NCBI GenBank assembly: GCA_937911855.1
Contig: CALDPK010000147.1
Location: 1-9,017 of the forward strand
Length of the DNA: 9,017 nt
From: an uncultured Trueperaceae bacterium
GTDB taxonomy: Bacteria; Deinococcota; Deinococci; Deinococcales; Trueperaceae
Direction of reading: 5' to 3'
The notes under the pieces are model-generated. The model was given only the letters and a program-made list of their open reading frames with translations. It ran no database searches and was not told the DNA's origin. Positions 1 through 8,900 of the stretch are shown in pieces; positions within the stretch are counted from its first letter, which is position 1, and the number at the start of each line of letters is the position of its first letter. The translations under genes and the position numbers were made by a program.

Positions 1-119
1 CTGCCCGCCGCCGCAGCCGAGGTGTGGAACCCGTCGAGCCGGGGTTGGGCCGCCGCGACGCGGGCGACCATGCGCTGCGTGACGACAAGGGGGGTCTCGA
101 ACGACGTCGTGGTCGTCAC
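1..119 (-). CDS. Start of an unrecognised gene overlapping the preceding stop (partial)
   Basis: A GTG at 117-119 overlaps the TGA at 116-118 (GTGA arrangement), with GAGGA at 129-133, nine bases upstream, as a good ribosome-binding site. The 39 visible codons are nearly all G/C-ending and begin MTTTTSFETPLVVTQRMVAR, continuing to a Ser/Ala-rich segment at the edge. I do not recognise the product and no domain can be called. This frame is the same as the uninterrupted pckA frame, so automated calling would fuse it to pckA as one long protein. The overlap, RBS and codon shift argue for a separate, translationally coupled gene. Too little is visible to be sure. Confidence 0.35.
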   Translation of the reverse strand, partial: MTTTTSFETPLVVTQRMVARVAAAQPRLDGFHTSAAAAG

Positions 120-1718
120 GACTTGCGGTCCTCGCGTACGGTGCCGTAGTGCTGGAAGGCCGGATAGGGCCCCACCGCCCCGTCGCCCGCCGGATCCCCT
201 CATTGGGTGGCCTGCGCCAGGCGCCCTCAGCCGCCGGGCAGCGGCATCGTAGGCGGCGGGGTCGGGCCAGCTGCGACGCGGCTCGAGCAGCCGCTCGTCG
301 ATACCGGCCACCGCCCGTGGCACGGCAAAGCCGAACACCGGATCCGCGCGCATCGGCTGCCCGTCCAGTTCTCTCATCAGGACGGCATCGAGCAGGCGTC
401 GCGTGGCGGCGATGTCGATGCGCTCGCCGGTGCCGTACGGCCCGCCGGTCCAGCCGGTATTCACCAGCCAGACGCGGGTTCCGTGCTCTTCGATCAGGCG
501 GCCCAGCATCTCGGCGTACTCGACCGGGCGCCTGGGCATGAACGGGCTGCCGAAGCAGGCGCTGAACGTCGCGAGCGGTTCGGTCACGCCACGTTCGGTG
601 CCGGCCACCTTGGCGGTGTAGCCCGACAGGAAGTGATACATCGCCTGGCTGTTCGACAGCCGGCTGATTGGCGGCAGCACCCCGAAGGCGTCGGCGGTCA
701 GGAAGATGATGTTCTGCGGGTGGGGGCCCTGTCCGCTGCTGCTGGCGTTGGGGATGAAATCGATGGGGTAGGCCGCGCGGGTGTTCTCGGTCTTGCTGCC
801 GTCAGCCAGGTCCACGTGGCGCGTGCCGGACGTGAAACCGACGTTCTCGAGGATCGTTCCGAACCGCCTGGTCACCGCGAATATGTCCGGCTCGGCCTTC
901 GGATCCAGGTTGATCACCTTGGCGTAACAGCCGCCTTCGAAGTTGAACACGCCTTCTTCGGACCAGCCGTGCTCATCATCGCCGATCAGCTCGCGCGCCG
1001 GATCGGCCGACAGGGTGGTCTTGCCGGTGCCTGACAGCCCGAAGAACAGGGCGGTATCACCTTCAGGGCCGCGGTTGGCCGAGCAGTGCATCGGCATCAC
1101 CCCGCGGTCAGGCAGCTCGAAGTTCATCGCCGAGTACACGCCCTTCTTGATCTCGCCGGCGTACTCGGTGTTGGCCACCAGGATGAGCCGCTGCGAGAAG
1201 CTGAGCATGATCGCCGTCGTGCTGCGCACGCCGTGCCGTTCGGGGTCGGCCTGGAAGTCCGGCAGGTCGAGTACCGTCCACACGTCAGCTGCCGGTTCAG
1301 TACTGCTTTCCCGGACGAACATCGTGCGGGCGAACAGGCTGTGCCAGGCGTACTGCGTGTACACGCGCACGGGCCGCTGGAAGCGCTCGTCCTTGCCCAC
1401 GAACAGGTCCTGGCGGTACAGCCTGCGGCTGCGCGCCCAGTCCAGCATGTCCTGCTTCAGCAGCTCGAACTTCTCGGCGCTGATCGGCTGGTTGACGCTG
1501 CCCCAGTCGACGGTCTCCTCGGTGAGTTCATCGCGGACGATGAACTTGTCCTTCGGGGAACGGCCGGTGAACTTCCCTGTGTCCACGACCAGAGCTCCGT
1601 GTTCGGCCAGCACGGCCTCACCCTGAAGGGCATGCTCGTAAAGTTGTGGTGTGCTGGCACCCAGTATCGCGTCGCCCAGCAACGCCTCGAAGCCGGACGG
1701 TTCTTGGTTGGATTTCAT
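1..1718 (-). CDS. pckA: ATP-dependent phosphoenolpyruvate carboxykinase; C-terminal end disrupted or unresolved
   Basis: Catalyses oxaloacetate + ATP to phosphoenolpyruvate + CO2 + ADP (EC 4.1.1.49), the cytosolic entry step of gluconeogenesis. Seen, with ATG at 1718 as residue 1: GRSPKDKF (Arg53, oxaloacetate side), YAGEIKK (Tyr186, Lys191, Lys192), PMHCSAN (His211, Mn2+ ligand by family), P-loop GLSGTGKTTLS at 227-237 (Lys233), GDDEHGWS (Asp248, metal/ATP), SKTENTR (Arg314), and NTGWTGGPYGTGER. These align in order and spacing with known ATP-type enzymes, so the catalytic core is complete. The start is chosen for GGAGG at 1731-1735 and family N-terminal length; an in-frame ATG at 1748 would add ten residues. 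Odd: after residue ~497 (AARRL, base 228) the last ~30 residues of the family are not found in this frame, which stays open to base 1 with poor third-position G/C between bases 227 and 120. The true end is probably a frame-shifted TGA at 116-118 (about 534 residues). The right part is certain; the coordinates below base 228 are not. Confidence 0.9.
   Translation of the reverse strand, partial: MKSNQEPSGFEALLGDAILGASTPQLYEHALQGEAVLAEHGALVVDTGKFTGRSPKDKFIVRDELTEETVDWGSVNQPISAEKFELLKQDMLDWARSRRLYRQDLFVGKDERFQRPVRVYTQYAWHSLFARTMFVRESSTEPAADVWTVLDLPDFQADPERHGVRSTTAIMLSFSQRLILVANTEYAGEIKKGVYSAMNFELPDRGVMPMHCSANRGPEGDTALFFGLSGTGKTTLSADPARELIGDDEHGWSEEGVFNFEGGCYAKVINLDPKAEPDIFAVTRRFGTILENVGFTSGTRHVDLADGSKTENTRAAYPIDFIPNASSSGQGPHPQNIIFLTADAFGVLPPISRLSNSQAMYHFLSGYTAKVAGTERGVTEPLATFSACFGSPFMPRRPVEYAEMLGRLIEEHGTRVWLVNTGWTGGPYGTGERIDIAATRRLLDAVLMRELDGQPMRADPVFGFAVPRAVAGIDERLLEPRRSWPDPAAYDAAARRLRAPGAGHPMRGSGGRRGGGALSGLPALRHRTRGPQVVTTTTSFETPLVVTQRMVARVAAAQPRLDGFHTSAAAAG
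116..199 (-). other. Probable frame-shifted tail of pckA, ending TGA at 116-118
   Basis: On the minus strand, the frame one base on from the pckA frame is open from the TGA at 200-202 down to the TGA at 116-118. It reads GDPAGDGAVG followed by PYPAFQHYGTVREDRKS. Its codons are almost all G/C-ending, unlike the pckA frame over the same bases. The piece FQHYGTVRED resembles the FQxYxxxV ending of Thermus-type PEPCK as I recall it, and the stop would give a protein of about 534 residues, normal for the family. Two in-frame TGA codons (227-229 and 200-202) mean that a single indel must lie at or downstream of base ~200, for example in the GGGG run at 196-199, or that more than one error is present. 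This is an inference from codon pattern and length. An unrelated gene tail is the alternative. Confidence 0.35.
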
Positions 1719-1754
1719 CAGCCTGACGGACCTCCGCTCGGTTGTCATCCCATG
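1719..1754 (-). other. tamB-pckA intergenic gap (36 nt)
   Basis: Between the TAA of the TamB gene and the pckA ATG there are 36 bases. They hold the GGAGG site and an in-frame alternative ATG, but no inverted repeat with a T-run that would make a terminator, and no room for a complete promoter. Read together with the shared strand, this suggests transcription of pckA from a tamB-proximal or tamB-internal promoter. Confidence 0.6.
1731..1735 (-). promoter_or_regulatory. Ribosome-binding site for pckA (GGAGG)
   Basis: GGAGG on the minus strand lies 12 bases upstream of the ATG at 1716-1718. The spacing is slightly long. The alternative in-frame ATG at 1746-1748 has only a weak GGG upstream and would place GGAGG inside the coding region, so this site favours the 1718 start. 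Confidence 0.6.
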
Positions 1755-2915
1755 TTACCAGCGCCATGTGACACCGAACCGGAACAACTGTTCCTGGCTG
1801 GACACATCAAAAGCCGCTTCGATTGTTGTAGACGGATTGAACTCGTACTGCACCCCCAGGCTCAGCTGCGCGACGGCCGAAAGTTCGGCGGTATCAGTGA
1901 CTCCCAGGCTGCCGGCAAGGTCAAGCAGCACCGGACCGAGGGCGTAGCGGATGCCGACCTCGTTGCTGAACGCGTAGATGCCCTGCGGGTCATCGAAGGC
2001 ACTGACGCGGTAGGTGGCGAACACCTCGTCCGAGATGTAACCACCGAAGCGCAGTGACACGCCGAACTGCTGGTCCTCGACAGCACCTGAGAGGATGTTG
2101 GCAAGCGCGCTGCTGCGAATCTCCACCAGGTCAAGGCCCAGTGCCTCACCGAGCGCCCGCTGCAGTTCCGACATGATGAGCAGGTCGATGGCGGTTTCGA
2201 TGGCACCCTGCGCCACCACTGGCGCCAGGCCCGATTCCCCGCCGAACGATTCGAAGTCGATGCGTCCCAGGGTGACCAGCGCCAGAAGCTCATCCTCTGT
2301 CAGTGGCCGCGGGCCGCCGCCCTGCTCGGAGTCCGAGACGGGCCGGACCATCACGTTGCTTGACAGAACGGGATTCAGGTCCAGGCGGATGCCGGTGACG
2401 GGATCGGGCTCAACCGTACCGACGAAGCTCAGCGTGACGTTGGCGTTTCCTTCTGACGGCGCGACCAGCCGGAGGTTGGAACCCGGCGGCAACATCCGTC
2501 CCCTGTCGAAGCTCGTCGTGGCGTTTATGCGGATCTCGGGGAAGATGCCGCGCGACGGTTCGAAGATCACTGCCGAATCCTGCAGTGCGAAGTCACGCCC
2601 GGAGAACTGGAAGTTGCCCCGCAGCGCGTCGGCCCGGCCGCTCAGCTGCGGCTCGCTCAGCGTTCCCGTGACGGTGACGTCTCCTGACAGTTCGGCACTG
2701 CCGAAACTCTCTGCCAGCCGCAGCCTGGCCGGCACCAGTATCCGCAGGCTGTCGAAACGGAAACCGTCACCCACGCCTGCAGCTGCTGAGATGCCTTGTG
2801 CCCCTGTGCCGCCGCCCAGGCTGATCTGTCCTTCACGCAGTGTTACCTGGCCGCCCAGGGCAAGTCCTGAATCCTGACGCAGGCTCAGGTCGGCATCCAG
2901 GCGGCTGTCCGCCAG
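1755..2915 (-). other. TamB C-terminal domain (DUF490) within the giant protein
   Basis: This segment covers residues ~2035-2420 of the giant protein. In order it shows a strand region opening near FLADSRLDADL, a G-T-L-S-E-P motif at 2118-2123 leading into a stretch that ends GRDFALQDSAVIFEPSRG, which is the 'ground-to-F' pattern typical of the family. Then comes an Asn/Val strand pair and the signature LTEDELLALVTLG (2239-2251). A predicted helical piece around EGLG-like sequence (SELQRALGEALGLDLVEIR) follows. The final ~100 residues alternate polar and hydrophobic/aromatic residues and finish with a terminal Trp. In the family this end faces the outer membrane and engages the Omp85 partner; that role is transferred from known TamB proteins, not shown by this sequence. 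Confidence 0.85.
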
Positions 2916-5900
2916 GAACAGGCCGGGCAGGTCGACCAGCAGGTCCGTGCCGGTCAGGTTCAGATCCAGTGGAGCCAGGCTGCCGCGGATGCTGAGCGGA
3001 TTGCCGAGAACTGCGTCGACTTCGGCAAGCAGCGGAGCGCCAGGCGTATCGTCGGCGCTGTGCAGCGAGCCCCTGATGCCTTCCAGCTGACCGATGACCG
3101 GCAGCACCAGGCTGCCACTGAACTCGAAGCGGGCGTTCTGGAAAGCCATCGTGCCAAGGTTCAGGCCGCCGCTGCCACTGAGCGACAGCGCCCCCTGGAT
3201 CGGTTCCGTAGCCAGCAGCTGGGCTGCCAGGCTCAGCTGGTTCTGCGCCAGCGCCAGGTGCAGGTCGTCAAGCCGGTAGCTGATGCCTGCGACTTCGAAC
3301 TCCAGTGATTCACTCTCAAGGCTGATCTGGGGATCGGACAGGTTGCCTGCCGCCGTCAGGCGCAGTGAACCTTCCGCACTTACCCCCAACTGGTTGAGCA
3401 CCGGCACGAGGCCCAGAAGCGGCCCGAAGTCCGCGTCGTCAGCAACCAGCGAGAAGTCGAGCAGATCTTCCTCGAGGACGCCGCTCGCTTCCCAGGAGCC
3501 TGCGCCGCTGAAACTGGCCTCGCTCACCCGGAACGATCCTTCAGCAAGCTCCATGCTGATGTTGCCGGTGGTGACGATGCCGCTGCGTTCCAGGTGAATA
3601 TGTTCTGTCGCGACGTTGAAAGCGCTGCTGCCGGTTTCCAGCAGCGGAAGCGTGAAGCGCATCACGCCGGTTACCTCAGCCAGCACGTCAAGCGGACCGG
3701 CCACCGCTTCAGCGAAAGTCTGCAGCGGGAAACGGCGCATCTCCAGCAGGCCAGTGAGCCGGTAGTCCTCGATGTTCACGGACAGGGGACTGCCGGCCAG
3801 GTCAGCGCCGATCTCGACGCTCCTGGGACTGCCGCTGATGACGGCCTCGATCGGCAGGGGCGAACCCGCTGCCTCCAGGTCCGTTGCGATCAGGTTGCCG
3901 GCGATGATGTCGTTGCGCAGCTGGATTACTGCAGTCACGCCGCCCGTCAGCGCGGGAGCGTAGATCGCGACCGGCGGCAGTTCCGACACTTCCAGCGAAC
4001 TCACCCGCAGGTCCGCCTGCCCGCCGGTCAGCTGGAACGGTTCGACGCCGCTTGGCAGCAGGTCACCGAGTGCCCAGTTCCCACTGGCGTTCAGACGGCC
4101 GCTGCCGGCGATGAGGGCAGCCGTGCCACGCACCTCACCCTCACTGAATTCGACGTCGGCATTGATGAGGCCGGGCGGCCCTTCAGCCAGGTCGAACAGG
4201 ACGAAACCGGAGCTGCTGACGGTGCCGGTCAGTCCGGCGCTTCCGGACCACGCCAGCCTGAGGTCAGCGTGACCGTCACCGGAGCGCAGCTGAGCCACCA
4301 GCGCGCCGCGGCCGTCAGCGGGAGTGTAGTCAGCTTCGACGTCACCCAGGCTGCTGTTGGAGACGAACCGGAAGATTCCACCTGAGCTGATCAGGGCGAA
4401 CGGCAGCGAGCCGTTACCCTGCAGCGCGGGAACTGCCCTGAGCCACTCCGCTTCAGGCCGGAACTGGCCGCTCATGCGGACGCTGCCGTTGAGGTTGGCG
4501 TAACCGTCCATGAACACTCGGCCGGGCCCGACGCTCAGGCCGAAATCGTCCAGGTCCAGCTGGCCGCTGAACAGGTTCAGGCTCAGTTCACCGGCCGTCT
4601 CGCCCTGTCCTTGCAGCTGCACGCCGTCGTCAAGCTGGCTTAGCAGGTCGCGCAGACTGAACAGCTGCAGTTCACCTTCGACTTCGAAGCCGGGCAGGAG
4701 CGGAAGTTCCAGCGCCAGGCTGGCCGAGCGGCCGTCTGCAGCTGCTTCCAGGGTGAGTGCAGCCAGATCACTGTTCACGTGCAGCCGGCCGCTGGAGATG
4801 AGCGCGCGCTCGAGGACGGGCTGCCCGGTCAGGGGGTCAGCCTGGTCAAGCCGGAAGACGTTGCCGCCTTCGCCACTGAGGAACAATTGCGGTTCGGGCC
4901 ACAGGCTTCCCTGGAACGACAGTTCACCGCCCAGCGGGTCACCTTCAAACGTCTGCTGGAAGCGCAGCAGGTCACGGCCCACCTGCAGTGTGCCCTGACC
5001 TGGGATGCCCAGCAGGTTGGCATCGGTAGTCAGCTCAAGGTGCGGGTTGGCGGCGGGTCCGTGGATCCGGCCGCTGCCGTTCAGTTCGATGCCGCTGTAA
5101 AAGAAGTCGCCGAGGACGACGGTGCCTTGCCAGTTGCCGTCCCGCAGGAGTGCCTGCACGTCGGCGCTGCCGCCGAGTACCTCCAGGTCCGCTTCCACGT
5201 TCAGTCCCCTGCCGGACAGATCGGCGTTGACCTGGCCGGTCAGTGGGCTTCCCAGGACGCTGCCCGACAGCGAGGTGTTGATGCCGCCGCTTGCCAGGTT
5301 CCCCGAGGCGGAAGCCACCAGGTCCAGGTCCTGGGCCACCCGGATCGCAACGCGGTCCAGCTGCCAGGAACCGTCGAGCCTTACGTGTCCTTCGAGCAGT
5401 TCGCCTGAAAGGCTGATGCCCGGGCTGCCAGTCGAGTCAGCGAGCCGCAGATCACCTAAGTTCACGCCGAACGCACTGAGGCCCGTGATGCCACCGTCGA
5501 ACGTCAGTCCCGAATTGCCGAGCGAGGCCGCCAGGTTGAAGGCGCCACTGGCTTCCGGGCTCAGGCTCGAGACGTCGCCACTGGCTGTGACCACGCCTGC
5601 CTGCAGGTCGAGCATGAGTCCCCAGCCGTTCCAGGCAGAATGGCCAGTGAATATGAATTCGCCGCCTGAAAGTGTGCCCAGCGTGAACGAGCCACCGGGC
5701 ACTGTCACCGAGCCGTCTGCCACGGGCGGAGCGTCCCCGCTTGACTCCAGGTAAAGGTCGGTCTGCACCGGGCCCAGGTCCAGTCGCGCCGTCAGTCGCA
5801 GCACTTCCTGAGCCGGCTGCCAGTCGAGGACCAGGGTGTCATCCTCGCTGGTTGCCTGCAGGTCCGCGCGCAGCTGGGGCGCCGCGAGCGTGCCGGCCAG

Positions 5901-8900
5901 GTCGACGCTGCCGGTCAGTCCCGAACTGCCCGCCACGCCCAGGTCCAGCACGCTCAGGCTGCCGCTGAAGTTCCCCGAGCCGTCCGTTCCCGGCTGCCAA
6001 CTGTCCAGGTTCAGCGTCCCGGCCGCTTTACCGCTCAGGGCGACGCCAGCCTGGATTCCGCTCAGGTCCAGGTCGACGCCAGCGCTTGCGCTAACGGCGC
6101 CGTCGCGGAAGCCGCCCGTGACGATGATGCTGCCGCTGTCGCTCAGTACGGATGCCGTTTCCAGCAGCAGCTCGTGATCCCCGTCAGGGAACGAACCCTG
6201 ACCGCTCAGTTCAGCTGCCGCAACGGCTCCCGGCAGTAAGCCGGTGAACCGTTCCACGGCGATCCCCGTAAGGTTCGCTGCCAGCTGCCAGCCTGTCTGG
6301 TCCAGCGTGCCGGTGACGGTCGCCTGTTCACCGCTTACGTCAAGGCTGGCGCCTGCGAGGCTGGCGTTGAGCCTGCCGGCGGCTTCGACGGCGCCACTCA
6401 CCATGACGCTGCCGCTCAGGTCCGGATCAAGGACGGAGCCGCTCAGGCGGCCGCTGGTACTGACCGTGAGACTGCCGTGGCCTGCGGCCGGCCACACGTC
6501 CAGCAGGTTCAGGTAGTTCGTGAAGGTGCCAGTGAGCGAACCCGCTGCGAACGGGTTCCTGCCAATCACGGCCTGAACGCCGGCCAGCGGACTGCGGGAA
6601 TCCGGCTGGCCGGCGAATCTGAGTGCAGCTTCTGCTTCGAGCTGACCGTCAGGTGAAGCCGTGGCGTTGATGCTCCAGGGCAGGCCGGCGCCGACACCGG
6701 CCAGCCTGCCGGTTGCGCTGCCGCTGCCGCCGAAACCGCCAGCGGCGCTCCAGCTGAGGTCCGCGCTCACGGTTCCGTCCGCAGTGGCGCCCGCCACGGT
6801 TATGAGCAGGTCGCCCTCCGGCAGGCCGGCCGTGAGCTGCAGGCCGGCGTACTCCGTTCGTACGTTCAGCCCGCCGGAGCTGGTCACCTGCAGGGGCAGT
6901 GGTTCCGCCAGGCCGGAAACAGTTATGAGTCCGCCAAGTTGCGCTTCAGGGGAGAGCGGACCGCTCAGCTCGATCCCGGCTGGCCCGACCGTGCCCCGCA
7001 GGAAGGACAGTTCCGTACCTCCCGCCTGGTTGCTGGTGGCGAACTCGAGGGCGGCTGCCGTGCCTAAGGCTGATCCTTCGGCAGCGGTGAATGTTCCGTC
7101 AAAGACCAGCGGGGAAGTCATCGTTGCCTGAAGCAGCGCGCCGCCCCAGTCGGCAGTCAGGTCCGTCACTTCCCCTGGCCTGACGTTGGCGACCAGAGGC
7201 CGGCCGGCTGCACTGCCCGTGATGCTTATCCCGTCTGCTGCTGCGGTCACGGCCAGGTCGACGGGTGCACCCGCCGCAGTGCCTGTCAGGGAGCCATCCA
7301 CCCGCCAGTCAAGTTGGCCAGCCGAGACGGTCAGTTCAGCGCTGCCTGCAGGCTGCAGCTCTGCTTCGAGGCCGTGCAGCTCCGCCAGGTCAGCCAGCGC
7401 CAGGCTGGCCAGGTCAGTGGTCACTGCGAAGCTGCTCCAGTCACTGGCCGCGCTGACCGTGAGCAGGCGAGCTGACGCCGCGCCGCCCCTCAGGTTGCCT
7501 GTGCCTGTGAAACCAGCCAGGGTACCTGCCAGTTCCACGCCCAGGCTAAGCGTGTCCAGGTTCGCTGTCGGTCCTTCAGCCGTCGCCTGGAGCCGGCCCG
7601 ACCAGTTGCCGGCCAGGTCGCTGCTGACGCTCAGGCTTGCTCCGTTCAGGAGCTCCAGGCCGGGCACGTCACCAGCCAGCCACAGGTCCAGCTCCACCGT
7701 CTCAGAGACGAGTATCTCGCCCCGCACCAGTGCGCCGCTCACGCTTCCGCGCAAGTCGGGTTGCACACCCCCGCCGGCAGGCTCGAGGCGCAGCACGTGC
7801 CTTTCGTCCAGCAGCCAGATGGCTGCCTCGGCGCTGCCGCTCCAGCCGTCAGCGCTCAGGCTGAGGTCGATGCCGCTGCCGGTCAGGGCAAGCCGGCCGG
7901 ACATGTCTGCTGTCACGCTGACTTCCAGCGGTTCGATGCCGACCGACTCCTGGCTGCCGAACTGCGGGGTGACTATGCGTCCTGATACCTCCGGTGCCGC
8001 CAGCGTGCCACGCACGCTCCCTTCCAGCCGGGCCAGGTCGTCCGGCGTCCGGGCGTTCAGCTCGAGGTCGAGCACCGCCCCCAGGCTGCCCGTCACCTGG
8101 GCGTCGAGCAGACCCGAACTCCCCGCTACGTCGAGCTGCAGCTGATCAGGAGGTCCGGTCACGGTGCCGGTCAGCGGCGGCAACTCAACCGGCAGTGACA
8201 GGTACGGGTTGGCGTCGAAGCCGTCAAGCCGCGCGCGCAACTCGCCGGCTTCGAAGGTTGCGTCAAGACCGGGCCCCGAGGCAGTGAGTTCCGGTTCACC
8301 GTCCGGCTGCCAGGCGAGAGTAGCTGTCAGTTCCTGCCACGCCAGGTCCGTCTCCAAGCGCAGGCCGTCTTGCCAGCCGAGCGTGCCGTTCAGCTGCATT
8401 TCGGCTGCGAGCGCATCGTATACGGCACTGGCGGGGAAAGCGCCGCTCAGGTCGATGCGGGCGTCTGCCAGCTGCCCGTTCAGGTCGACCGCCAGTTCGC
8501 CGCGTTCAAGCACGCCCTGCACGGAGCCGTCCTCCGTGAGTACTCCGCTCAGGCGCAGTTCTTGGCCCGCTACCAGCAGCCGCTCGTCAACAGCAGCCTG
8601 GAAGACGGGTTCAGCCAGCCAGGCGACATCCACTGTGCTGCTGCCGGCGGTGAGCGCGGCGCTGCCGGTTTCCAGGTCACCGGTCAGCTGCCACTGCAGC
8701 GAATCCTGCCACTCAGTTCCCTGAAGCAGTCGGATCCCGCCTGGAAGCTGCAGCTGTCCCGAGCCGGTAAGGCCGGTGTCCGTCAGCTGAACGCTGCCCG
8801 CCTGACTGCTGACAGTCAGGTCCAGTGCCGGGGTCAGGCTGCCTGTCAGGACCCAGTCCTCGCCAAGCACCCCGGTGTTTCCTGTCACGTTTATTTCGCC

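Noticed and set aside
22..252. Plus-strand open frame at the left end (76 codons)
   Set aside because: No ribosome-binding site, Arg/Pro/Ala-rich, and antisense to the minus-strand frames with better third-position G/C and an RBS.
207..1034. Long plus-strand open frame opposite pckA (275 codons), and a similar one at 1086-2057
   Set aside because: The opposite strand encodes a PEPCK with intact catalytic motifs. The plus-strand translations are Arg/Ala/Gly-rich, have no recognisable domain, and one runs across the tamB-pckA junction; they are mirror frames of GC-rich coding.
1752..1790. Possible minus-strand promoter for pckA with TAACAT as -10
   Set aside because: TAACAT matches only four of six consensus positions and contains the tamB stop. 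TTGTTC upstream is about 24 bases away, too far, and no better -35 is present.
7186..8145. Plus-strand open frame of 319 codons opposite tamB
   Set aside because: The translation is a Ser/Arg/Pro/Ala-rich mirror of the Gly/Ser/Leu/Asp-rich TamB strands, with no start signal or domain; it is a shadow of codon bias.
5270..8900. Very frequent plus-strand words such as CCAGGTC, CTCAGGCTG and GCCAGGCTG, resembling an uptake or Chi-like sequence
   Set aside because: On the coding strand they read as common TamB codon strings (Asp-Leu-Gly/Ala, Ser-Leu-Ser), so protein repetition explains them.
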